Positions 24,818 to 36,257 of a stretch of DNA of 64,000 bases are shown in pieces. Position 1 is the stretch's first letter, and every line of letters starts with the position of its first letter. The position numbers and the translations under genes were made by a program. This DNA comes from Luscinia megarhynchos (lineage: Eukaryota > Chordata > Aves > Passeriformes > Turdidae), in NCBI GenBank assembly GCA_034336665.1, contig CM067592.1:50885473-50949472 (forward strand). Reading direction: 5' to 3'. Under the pieces are notes generated by a model. It did no database searches, had not been told where the DNA came from, and saw only the letters and a program-made list of their open reading frames with translations.

Positions 24818-27800
24818 GTACTTTAAGAGCAAAAAACAGCCCAATTTTAAGAAAATACCACTTATGGAATGTAAGAGAGAATGTTTAAATTATATATATG
24901 AACTGTGTAAAGCACTAAGGTAATTTTGCCCAAAGTAATTTTCCATTAAAACAATTCCCACTAATTCAAAGTCCAAGAAACAAGGTGCATGAAATATCTC
25001 TGTTCCCTCTGCTTAATTTGTTTTGGCTTTGTTCTTGTAAAGGAAATTTGCAGAACTCTGTATGGGAGAGAGATACACAAATCCTGTAAATGAGATTTCT
25101 ATTCAGGTTTACCTAAACTGCAGCCATTTGAAAATACACCTGCTCAGTAACTAATCAACAGTATGTTCAGGCTTCACTTAATATATCAACTTTTCTAGAG
25201 GAAACTATCCATAGTTATATATAAAGTTAGTTAAAATGATTCGCAAGAATTTGTCATCTTCAATGGTCTGGCACAAGAAATAAGCCAAAACCAGCTAAAA
25301 ATGTTGTAGATTAGCATGTCTCTTTAAACAGAGTAAAGACTTAGCACCTAAGCCTGCATGGAAAATAACAGTGAAGAATTTCTGGACTGGAGAGGCTGTT
25401 TGTGTTTTTGAAAAGGGCAGTAGTTATGATTTTTTTTAGCTTTGGAACTTAGCTGTTACCTCTGTTGGCAATCCTGAGGTTGTGTATCCAACTGACCCCT
25501 CAAGAAATGCCACAATCACTTACAAGCTGCTAAGATGCAGTGGGAATCACAGCACTGTGTGCAACTGTCTCAGTCTTATTACTGCAAAAATCGTGTGACA
25601 TATTCATCCAAAAACATTGACAGAGACTTTACTTCTCTTATTGCTTTTCCTTTCCTTTTTTTTTCTAATCATTTGTTTATTTGTTCATTTGTGCAAGTAT
25701 TTAAGTGATTTTGAATGCTTTGATTCAGAACTTTAATTTTTTAAGAGATTTAGTGGATTTGTTTGTTTTGAGACATTTAATTAGCTCAGTAGTGTTCTAC
25801 AGCATAACCATCAATACTGCTCATCTTGATAAAAAGTTAAAGTTTTGTAAGTTTGTTCTTCAGGGAAAGAAATTTATTTTTATTTCACTAGCAGGATCCA
25901 TAATGTCTGATTTTGTGGGGGTTTTAAATAATCATAGTGCAAGCAGGTTTTTGCCATTGACAGAGAGGAATGATCAGATGGAGTTCTAGGCTCAGGCCAA
26001 ACTCTTTCAATGTCTTGACTAATCACCTTTTTTGCTGACAATAACTACAATGATGGCATAGGCAGAGCAAAATTCATGCACATCTTTTCTACTGTACAGC
26101 TTCAAAGGATTAAAGTTCCTCTCTGATGTTTTCAAAGAACTTCTCTGAAGTGAATCACAATGTGTAAGTTATAGAGTTTCTCTTTTAATGGGCCAAAGCT
26201 TTTCCAAAGAAATCCATCAGCTGTTCCTCCATTGTTATCTCATTTCTTTATGCAAAGTCCCTAAGATCATTTTGAAGTTTTGGCTTAAAGATACCTATTC
26301 TGCTACCATTTAAAAGAGTTAAGAAAAACATAGTAACTTCTGTCACAGAATATGTGTTCCTGGGAGAGAAATTCAATGATTCTGTTTTTCTAGGGTCTTT
26401 TTTACTGATATGCATTTATTTTAATGAGGTTCTATTTTTAGACAGCAGTATGAGTCATTATACAAGAAAGTTAGACAAGCTCTAGGACAGTGATATCTAT
26501 CTTCTAAATAGTGCTCAAATAATCTAGGCTTTCTTATTTCAATAACTAAAATGGTTGCATTTTCTCACAAGACTTGCAATTCAATATACAAGACAACTAA
26601 TTCAGTATACCCTCTGTTTCCAGGTGGAGCAGCAAGGTAGTAATGAGTTTATTTTGCCATTATGTACTCACCTTCAGTCTTTCCTTGTAGTTATTTTTAC
26701 CTACATACCCTTCACTCTTAAGGTGAATGTTTTTCCCTGGAAGTTTTGCTTTGCATTGGAGTGCTACAGTTAGGGCATCTTCAGAAAATATTCAAGGAAA
26801 AACTAATGGAAGAAGACTTTACCTAAGTTTTATTGCCAAAAGGTTCTTAAGGAAAAGCAATCTGTCATGATGCACTCCAAATACAAAGGAATGAATTCTC
26901 AGCCCATCTCAGCTGATGCAGCCTCAATATTTAGTCATGGTTCCACATAGAATAAGAAGGATACCTTAAGGTATAGGTACTGATAATTTTATGAATTATG
27001 TTCATAATGGTGCCACACTGTGGACTTTTTTAAAATCTCAATTGTTATTCTATGCTATTTTTTGGAAACTCCAACGTGTCATTGATATCTTACTCTTACC
27101 CTCACTAATCATCAGGTTCTTCAAAGAAAAAAGGAAATTGTACCATGTATCAGATTTGTCAAAGTTGACAGTAAAACCTTTGCTATACAATGGAATGTAA
27201 TTACAATTCTACATCAACTCATGCTAAAAAAGACACACATTGATTTATGCTGAATCCTGAATATTTAGAAATATAGCTTCAAATATACTTAAAGTGAAGA
27301 AGTTCTCTTATTGGAAGTGTTTAAAGTAATTTGAGCCTTTGCATTTAAAATTAATTTGTTTCTCAAGTAGGTCTGACTGGCACAGGCTGTTATGAACACT
27401 GTGCAAAAGCTAATGGAAATCACATTTCTTTTAGTCTTGTTTGCTTCAGAAGGAATACAGGGGAAGATAAAGTATGAGCATTCTTCAGCCACTTGACAAG
27501 ATCACAGTGCTGCCTGTACTGAAACACTCAAAGAAACCACCTCCATTTTTGTGTGCTTATGAGTTATTTCTTTCTCCTCTTTCCTCAAAACTTGAAAAAT
27601 AATACATTTGCTCAGAATGACTCTCCACACAGCAAAGCCTAAAAGCATCGTCTAAATCCACTTTGACATCTAAGAGGCAGTCAAAATCATCCACACCAAG
27701 GCTGAAGAGAAACCACTCAAGCAAAAGAATAGGGTAGGCTGAGGTGAGGAAGAAGGAGTTTCTGCATATTTCCAGGAGTTAGAAGAGTTAAGAAAACTCA

Positions 27801-30129
27801 GCCACACTGGTTACATGACCATCAGTTGTACTGAGGACTGATATGTAGAGGTGTCTGGAAATTTTTTGATTGCTGTAAAGGGTTTGTCAACCATGTCGCT
27901 GAAATCTTGTAACAGAGTAATAGAGAGAAGATTCTCAGTAAGGTGTGAGAAATATGACACTAATTAAGTGGATTATTATGATTAGGTTTATTGCTAACAC
28001 GCTGTCTAAACATTGCAAATGCAATATAATATAAGCAGGTCTAAAGGGCTCTCATATAAACACGTTCATCTAGATGTACATGTTTACTGTCTTTGGCTTT
28101 GCAGAATGAACAGTTACAGAGGAAGAAAGCTCCTCTGAGCTACTTTAGGATTTTATCCCCAAATAAAATCAGGTCTTAGTAGTTTTAATTGCCTATCCAA
28201 AAGAACTTGTTCACTGTCTTCAGGCTGGACACAACTCTTCAGGTGTCCCTGCCAGGGGGAATATGTACCTGGAACCTGCCTGCAACCTTGGGAGATCAGT
28301 TTACCCAGCTGGCCCAGTCTCCAGCAGCATTTTAAACATTTTTGTGGGCCTCTGTGTGCCAAAGTAATTTAAAATCGTCACAACTCCTCCATTTCTGAAA
28401 TCAACAAAGCATTTGAGTAGGCAAACAGTTCCTCCTGCAATTCCCACCTGATGTTCTCATCTTAGGACAAACCATATTGCCTATCAGAAATAATCTAAAA
28501 GAGGGAGGATATGTGGTTCTCTGGGGGGAAGGATTCACCAGAAGATCACTGAGTACCTTTTTTTATTGTCACAGAGCTCTGTGGCCCTTTATGGGGAAAC
28601 TGAAGCCATCAAACTGTACCACCAGTCTTACGAAGAAAAAGGCTCATGCAAACTGGCAAAAGTACACTGGCACACTTAAGCTCATGTTTGAGCTGTTTAT
28701 TTCACCAAGCATCCTTCATTTCATACAACAGCTAGAATATTCTGTACTGTAGTCAGAAAAGCTACATCTCCATCCAGGACGACATTACTTATTAATTCCT
28801 ATGAGTTTGTCCTGAGAAGATCAGGTGATGTTTGGTCAGGTGTTGTTGCAATGCATAATTTAAACTTGAACCTAAATCAAATGCATTACAGATGGCAACA
28901 TGAATTAAAATTAGGCTTGCAATGTACTAATTATCTTCTGTACTTAGTAGTGCTTTGACCCACCTAAATTAATGCTGTGGAAACCAGAAAGAGTAATTGC
29001 TTAAAATGACTTCCATTTAGGTGCTGCTTTTCTAATTTCATTGATTAAAGAAAAACTTAGATAGTCATATTTACATCTGTAATCTTGGAATTTCTGGAAG
29101 GTAAATATATTCTGTGTTACAAAGAGAATGAGGTTATCTATGAGGAAAACATTATTTCAAGATAAAAACAACTTGCCTTTGAGCTACATAAAACCAAAAT
29201 TTGTACGTGTTTGGAACCATGGGAATCCATGCATTTCAAGTAAAGTGATATTCATCACTGGTGCTGTAAACTGCATTAAGTTAAAAATACAAGTGTTGTC
29301 ATATCAAGTCTTTATTGGCAAAATTAGAATGCAATAGAAAAAAGGACAGTATCAAAATCTTTCCTCATGTCTTATGCTCTCTGAAGTGTTTTGGTCCTTG
29401 TATGGGAGTCCAGTTTCCCTTGAAATCTAAAGCACAGCTTCGACTCTTGAATGCCTTGGAAGATCTGGGCACAAACAAATAGTAAATATGATATGTTTGT
29501 GAATTAGAGAATACTCAAATAGTGAAAAGAACATATAAAGAAAGATCTGGTGCCCTTTGTCTTTGGAATTTTTTTTTTTTTTGATGATTGGTTTTCCATT
29601 ATTTGGGCAAGATTTTACATTTGTTTGTCTTTAAAACCATATTTCTGTTACAAGAGGAGAGAAACACACATCCTTTACTTTCTCTTGTGGCCTTCTTTTC
29701 CTCCTGTTTTAGAGATGGAATTGTGATCTCCATTACACATCATTTTTCACAGAGTGGATGGATGGTGGTTACTTGTTCTCAGTCAGTAAAAATACCAGTT
29801 CCTTTATAAAAAATATGATCACTTGTTTTTTGAAATCTTTCCATTTTCTTTATTCTTTCTTGTGTAGGTCAATTTATTCTGTTCTTTTTTTTTTCCAAGA
29901 TGCAAATAAAGTAACAATAAACATCTAAATCTCTGTGTCAGTGGATACTTTCCCTAGACTAGAAATTCCTGCTGCTCTACCTTTTAATGGGATAAAAGTT
30001 GTGATAGCAGTACTTGGGGTGCATTACCTTCTACAGATCTGTGATGTGTGGTTGTGACATCTCCTTCTGTACAGCTGGAACACATAACACGTTTTTTTTT
30101 TTAAGTAAGACTTTCTATAGGCACGTGCA

Positions 30130-30240
30130 TGAGGGCAGGTTGTCCAAAGCCCTGAATCATCACCTGATGCCTGAGTTTGATGGGGTCTGCATCTCCAGCC
30201 ATCCACAACTCAGCAATCAGTTTGGCCACAATCCAATGCA
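30130..30240 (-). mobile_element. Possible highly decayed CR1 3'-UTR remnant
   Basis: The plus strand has GGGCAGGTTGTCCAAAGCCC, then GATGGGG and CATCCACAACT in the order found in the antisense of some CR1 3' ends. Between these anchors the match is poor, so this is a weak call. Frames at 30014-30416 over it have no other explanation. Confidence 0.25.
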
Positions 30241-32264
30241 AATGCCTAGTGCCCAATCAATCTTCAGTCCACTGGCATCCTCATTTTGAGTATATGTCTG
30301 ATACAGGCTTTTCTTATTCGTGTTTACATCAGCAGGTCAGGCAATCTGAGAGTACAGGCAGAGTAAGACGTTCCCTTTTTGGATTTTCGTTTATTTCAGT
30401 GGGAAGATTTAAATAGTTCTCCAAATCAAGTCAAATCAGAGCAGATCAAGTAATAGAGCTCTCATAATTCTTAGAAAAAATATTTCATGGACTGAAAAGT
30501 CCTAAGTTTAGGTCTTTAGTATGCACAAAAGTAAAAAAAATCATTGTTCTTTTGAAGATTAAAAAGAACTGGCCATGAAGAATTTTACAGCCAGGTTTGT
30601 TTTCTGAAGATTTAGAAAGCTGTACATCCCCTCTGAAAGAAAAGGTATTAAATGTTTTGATAATAATAGAACTTGTCCTTCTTTAGAAATGGGTTAATAA
30701 GAAGTAGATATTTCTGAGGTTCAGCGCTGGATAATTTTGATTTTTAGCACAACACAGCAGTACTAGATAATATCAAAAGACATAGATTACCAATTGCTGT
30801 CTTTTTATCAGCTAAGAGAAAATTTGGCAAACTTCAAGCTGTTTTATTAAAACAGAAGGCACTTCCACAGTATTACAGTCGTCTTGAAATTAATCTCTTT
30901 TTTACACTATGCTGTACCTGAATCATAAATTACTTCAATGACAATTGCATAGATATCACTTAAGGATGCAAATTTATGTGAATTGAAACACCCACTTTTT
31001 CAAATGAATAGCTAATGCTCAAGTATGGCTGTTTATTGCTCCCATGCACAATATATAGCAGCAGGAGCACAAATATAATAGAAATATCTGGAAGAGAAAG
31101 TAAAATTTTATACACAATTCCTAATTTATTGTACAAATGAGAACTGGGAAAATAAGGAAGAAATATTCAGGCATATAAAGATTAAAATGGAACACTTCTG
31201 TTACAAAGCTATTTGCATTCCTTTAAGAAAAAGTCTATACTGCCATGTGAGAAAATGGAAAATTCTTTTAACTTTAACACATGGTGTAGATCCCTATATT
31301 CATGGTTAATTCTTAGTTTTGTACCGTTCAGTACTTGGTACAAATGTCAGAGATTAATGTGGCCTTGTGCTAACTCCCTACATCTGTGACTAATAAGCCT
31401 TGTGTCAGCTAATGCTTCCTTGTTTACTTACATCAGTGATTAATGAGTACTAGCTGATAGCTTACTTTTGAAAACAAGGATTGTGTGTCAGAGCAAAGAA
31501 TGATGAGACAAGTACATTATGACCTGACCACATATTTGAGATACTTTCAAGGAGAAAAGATTTATCAGAAGACCTGGAACCATATCTAAACAAGCCCACT
31601 GAAATAATTAACATATATGCATGTATTCAGGAAAATGATGGATTTGTATTAGTTTCAGAAATATAACCAATCTGTTAGGTTACAGGCATGCATGCTTTGA
31701 GGGGAAAGCCCCATCCTTCCAGTGTAGATAATAAAGTAATATCAACTATCTAACCTAGTAAAATGTGTAGGAGAGTTTATTTCCTGGTTTTCAGTGACAA
31801 CCATTATTATTTTTTTCTTCCTGATTGAAAAAAAAAAAAAAACAACCTCTTTAACTAAATAGTTCATTATGATACATAATAAATACCAAACAGAGTGGTT
31901 CTGAGTGGTTTTCTAGTGTTGTGCTAATGATAACACCTCTATGATTTACAAAGACTATTATCAAGACCCAGGTACCATTAAAAATTTTCTAAAAGATATT
32001 TTGACAGCAGCTGAAACCCAGATTTTCCTCAGGGTAACAGATAAGATCCATTCTTATAATTGTATTGCAGCTTTAAAATGTGCCACTGTTTTGTACTATC
32101 ACAGGTTACAATGTGAGCACTGAGAATGTTGGGGAGTTGTGACAAATAAAAAATACTTATGTTAGCTGTTTGGACACTCAGCATGAGATATTGCTGGGAA
32201 TTTTCTGTAATCAAGTGTCTGGAAACTTAATTTTGAAAAATGGATAATGAAAGTCTACATAAAT

Positions 32265-32636
32265 ATTCACAGGGCAGGAAACCCTTACACCAAGGATGAG
32301 GAAAAGGCTGAGGTACTTAATGCCTTCTTTGTCTCAGTCTTCATGAGAGGACCAGTTGCACATAGGGCAACCAGTCCCCTGAGCTGGTACACAGGGACAG
32401 GGAGCAGCACAGACCTCCTGTAACACAGGAGGGAATAGTTTGTGATGTGCTGTGCCACTTAGACACTGAAGGACTCAGGCGGCTGGATGATATTCTCCAT
32501 CCCTGGAGGTGCTCGAAAAGAAACTCAGTGTGATACTTACTGCTATGGTTTAGTTGATATGATGGTGTTCAGCCAAAGGTTGAATTTATATCTTGGAGCT
32601 CTTTTCCAAGATGAACTATCCTAGGATTCTATAAAA
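32265..32636 (+). mobile_element. Internally deleted CR1 LINE, sense
   Basis: The first part (about 32290-32500) is CR1 ORF2 between endonuclease and reverse transcriptase; translated pieces read EEKAEVLNAFF and then a Ser/Val/Phe block. It then jumps directly to the 3'UTR at about 32500 (CATCCCTGGAGGTGCTCGAAA) and ends with TTCAGCCAAAGGTTGAATTT, TCTTTTCCAAGATGAAC and GGATTCTAT, the CR1 terminus. The whole reverse-transcriptase core is missing between the two halves. The remaining frame contains stops. The 3' type (AAGGTTG...TCTTTTCCAA) is another CR1 subfamily than the copy at 6.5 kb. Confidence 0.87.
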
Positions 32637-34923
32637 TTATCGCTGAAATAGAGTACCAGCTTTAAATGAATTTTAATCTACTGGAATTCCTTATTAATCA
32701 AAATGCTATTTTTCATAAAATTTTGGAAATCATGTTACAGTTGAAGACAATGCTCCACTTTCGAGGTATATTATAAGTGCTATTAGTTAAGTTGCTGATA
32801 TTACTTACTTGTTAACAAAACCAGAGGATGTTCATATGTGGGACCCATAACTTTTAGCACCACACCCTTAGCAAACCACAGGGAGAGGAGCAATGCAGTA
32901 GATATGTGGTAAGAATCATCATCTTTACATCAAGACATTAAAGATAACTTGCAACCACAGCTCACAGGCAGTAGGACACAAGCCCTTAGCACTTAACCTA
33001 TAGCAGGAGGGAAATCGTGAGAAGGTCAGTGTCTTTGAGCCATCAACCATAGAAACTGCATCCCATGGGTGAGTGAAAAAGAGCCTTAGACAAGATATGT
33101 GACTTGAGATCGAATCCTGTATTTTGTAATGAAAAATATCTTCCTGAGCCATAAGTCAGCCAGAGGCTTCTTTAAAGAAATTGTAGCTTAGAGGTGAAAT
33201 GTGATGGTAGGTCAGAGAAAACATCCAACAGAAAAGAATATCAAGGATACAAAGTCTGGAATACCCACGGAAAACACCACATGGTACAAAGAGAGCCTCT
33301 CAGCAGCACTGAGGTTAAGCCAGGTACAAAGCACACATGCCCACTCCCAGCTGTCTTGTGTGGGGACAGCAGAAGCCCCCTGAGTTCCTGCACCAGGAGT
33401 GATAAGCACACCGCAGGGATGGCCTGCTAGCACGTTTGTCTGTCTGCTCCATGCTTTGTGGATTAGCCAATTCATAATATTTCTGTGCTCATGCAGTCTG
33501 TATAATGCTGCGGTGGGTAGGAAACCCTGTGTGTGCTGTGCCTCGATTCTGCCCTCTTTAGAAGGTTTTTAAAAAGGAAGAGTTACACTTTTTAAAATTC
33601 TTTATGCATTTGATGGACTATGTATAACAGGGACACTTTAGATTTTTATCTACCCTATCCCAAGGGCTTGACTCTCCCTTCCAGGGTGAACAGCTGGAAA
33701 TTTCTTTGCAAAAGCATTTAGACAACTACCATAAGCACTGTGGAAGAACTGAGTGTGAGAGAGGGCAGGAGCAAATTCCCTTTGAGACTGACTTTGTTAT
33801 TAATTCTGAGGGGAGTCAGAACATAGTATTTACCTGTCCTTAGCAGTCCAGCTGGACTGTGTGAGTCAAAAGGAGGATCCAACACCTAAGCCTGTGATGT
33901 CCCTTCTACTTGATGTACAGCTGTTTTGTACTTCACATTCTTAATTTCAGCCATCTTTTCTGTAGGCTAAGTATGGCACAGTGCTTAAAACTCAGTGATT
34001 TGGTGTGCTTCTTTTTCACAATACCTGGTCTGGGATTATAGGCAGTCTTTGGTGCTGTGATTAGTTCTGTAAGATTTGGGTCTGGGGGCTTGGCTCAGCT
34101 TCACTTGCTACTTTACTCAGCAGCATGTTGACTAGTGCTGGGATATTTGTCATAGAAACCAAAAAACCTCGTGATGCTCCTGGACTAATAGTATTGCAAT
34201 ATTTTTTAATAATGAAACAAAATTGTATATGGGGCTCCAAGAAAATCAAAGAAGTCAAAAAAGCAACAGAGAAAATTCAAAGGTCAGACTTTCCAGGGAC
34301 TTCCTGGAACTGATCTGATGAATACCAACATGGCTGATGTCTGCCTGTCCAGTAGAAACCCATTAGGTTCCCTCAGTAGGAATAGTGAATGTACCAACAT
34401 TTCCCCTAGCTACCTTTTACATCTATTAAACATTAGGTAATTGCTAATATAAATTATATATGACTCTGCCTGCACAGTCTCATTCTCAAGATGACCAGTT
34501 GCAAATTACCTGATAGAGGAACGGATGAAATGTGCCTTGTCACTCTGTCTATTGGGAAGAAAAAAAAGAGGCTGTTTCCAAGAATTTATCCTAGCTTATC
34601 TCATGTCCCACCCTGAAAATATTTCTTCTAACTTTATGCCAAATAATAGGATAATTTAATTTACTTGAATGTTTCACTAAAACAAATAAATTAAAATAAA
34701 TATTTTTGAGCCATTAATAAAAGTAGAATAGGTCTATTTTCATGGATTTTGTTGATTTCTTTTTCATGTTATATTGTCTATGAGATACTTTATTTAATAA
34801 TTTTCCTCAGGTTTTTACAAGAGTGAAACTTAAATACAGACCATACAGGTCTGTATTGGCACATTGGAACTCTGTGAGGTCCTGAATTTGCTAACCTATA
34901 GTCCTCTTTAGATGATAGAAATC
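32637..34923. other. Stretch without a gene
   Basis: Between the CR1 and the long LTR I see no gene. Frames at 32925-33475 are under 90 codons and overlap on both strands, with no family resemblance. The part at 33300-33450 is modestly GC-richer but unassigned. Confidence 0.5.
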
Positions 34924-36257
34924 TGTCATGGTTTGATATTGGCCAATTGCCAAGCACCCACGAAAGTCTGCTATAGTTGGGCAGAGGAGTGGGAAAAAAA
35001 AATATTGAAGTGCACATGAGTTAAGATAAGGATTGGGACAAAATACTCTAAGGGCAAAACAGGTTCAAAGTTAAAGGCATAGAGCAAATTTATTATTAAC
35101 AAAGTCAGAGGAGGATAATGAGAAGTAAATAAAAGCCTTTAAAACACCTTGTTTCCCCTCCAGCCTCTCCCTCCTTCTCACGGACAGGGCAGGAAGACAG
35201 GGCATGGGGGTTTTGGTCAGTTTGTCACTTGAGATCTTTTTCTGTTCGCTCAGAGACAGAAGATTTTCTCTGCTATGCCGTGGGGTTCCTCCCACTGCCA
35301 AACAGTCTTCCCAAAACCATTGTGGCGTGGTCACTGGTCCACAGGGTGCAGTCTTTTAAGGATTGGCTCTAGTTTGGAAGCCAGGGCTCTCTCTGTCTCT
35401 GGAAGCAGGGCCTCTCTCTGCTCGGGTCTCCCACCAGACCACACCTTTCTCTGGCATCCACCTGCTCCATCGTGAGCACTTTTCTCACAGCCTGCAGGTG
35501 GATCTCTGCACCCCCTGTGGACTCCGTGCATTACAGAGGACCATTTGTTTTGCCATACTCCTCACCACAGAGGCCTGCAGAGGAATCTCGGCTCCAACGC
35601 TTGGAGCACCTCCTCCCCTCTTCCTTTGCCACTGTCCTTGGTGTCACCGTGTTGTTTTCCCTCGCATGTCCTCCCTTCCTCCTCTTCTCTGACGGTCTGT
35701 AGGTACCACTGCCAGCAAGCTCCCCTGACTCAAAGGTTCTTGCAGGATGCAGGTGCCGAGCGGTCGCTCTGCCCTGGTTCCAGTCGGGAATCGCGCTCCG
35801 TGTTCCCGTTGCCGGCCGGGCCCGTGGCCGCGGGCAGCGGTGGCACGGCCGTGCTGGTGCTGTTCAGTGCCTCCCTCCATGGGGAGCAGGGGAAGGGGGA
35901 GCCACTGCCCTGCCCCGCCCTCTTGGCCTTGCATGGCTGGCTGGGGGCAGCCAAGCAGGCAGGCTCACTGTGGGCCACGCCATGGTGGGGCCGTGGTGGC
36001 ACATCCCCAGCGCCGCGCTGGCGATGGCCCCCGGCAGCGCTTTGCTGCCTCTGGAAACAACTGCACCCCTGCTGTTCTGGTTTTCTTCTAAATATGTCAC
36101 CACAGAGGTGTTACTAACCTTCTAATTGGACCAGCAGCGTGTCCAGCTTCAGAGCCATCAGAGATTGGCTCTGTCAGACGTGGTGGAAGTTTCCTGCAGC
36201 TTCTCTCTCTGTGGCACCATCTGCTATCAAAAATTTAGGCTGTGCCAAATCAACACA
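34924..36257 (-). mobile_element. Long avian endogenous retrovirus LTR (ERVL-like), apparently solo
   Basis: About 1.33 kb whose wording matches a very common avian LTR read in antisense. It starts TGTCATGGTTTGATATTGGC (34924-34943), continues through TTAAAGGCATAGAGCAAATT and a GC-rich middle, and ends GATTGGCTCTGTCAGACGTGG, GCAGCTTCTC and CCAAATCAACACA (to 36257). In minus orientation it opens TGTGTTG and closes CATGACA. It has a TATA-like TATTTAG (plus 36088-36094) about 165 bases in, and AATAAA (plus 35089-35094) about 165 bases before its end, which fits a short U3 and long R/U5. No retroviral coding sequence adjoins it. Flanks show no exact target-site duplication at these edges. Class (ERVL) is from memory and less sure. 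The frames at 35275-36117 (up to 190 codons) are non-coding shadows. Confidence 0.8.
35089..35094 (-). promoter_or_regulatory. Poly(A) signal of the long LTR
   Basis: TTTATT on the plus strand reads AATAAA on the minus strand, in the position expected for the R region of an antisense LTR. Its role is inferred from the LTR orientation. Confidence 0.6.

Larger units (their letters stand above)
21635..32264. other. Long AT-rich stretch without a gene
   Basis: No supported gene. Short tandem duplications occur at 21809-21842 and 24766-24817. A somewhat GC-richer part at 23680-24200 looks like decayed repeat or regulatory sequence, but I cannot assign it. A possible CR1 remnant lies near 30130-30240. 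Homopolymer runs occur near 23171 (A), 29570 (T) and 31826 (A). All open frames are under 95 codons and resemble nothing known. Confidence 0.5.

Noticed and set aside
35545..36117. 190-codon frame in GC-rich DNA
   Set aside because: It lies inside a recognised retroviral LTR and overlaps frames on both strands; low stop density is explained by high GC.
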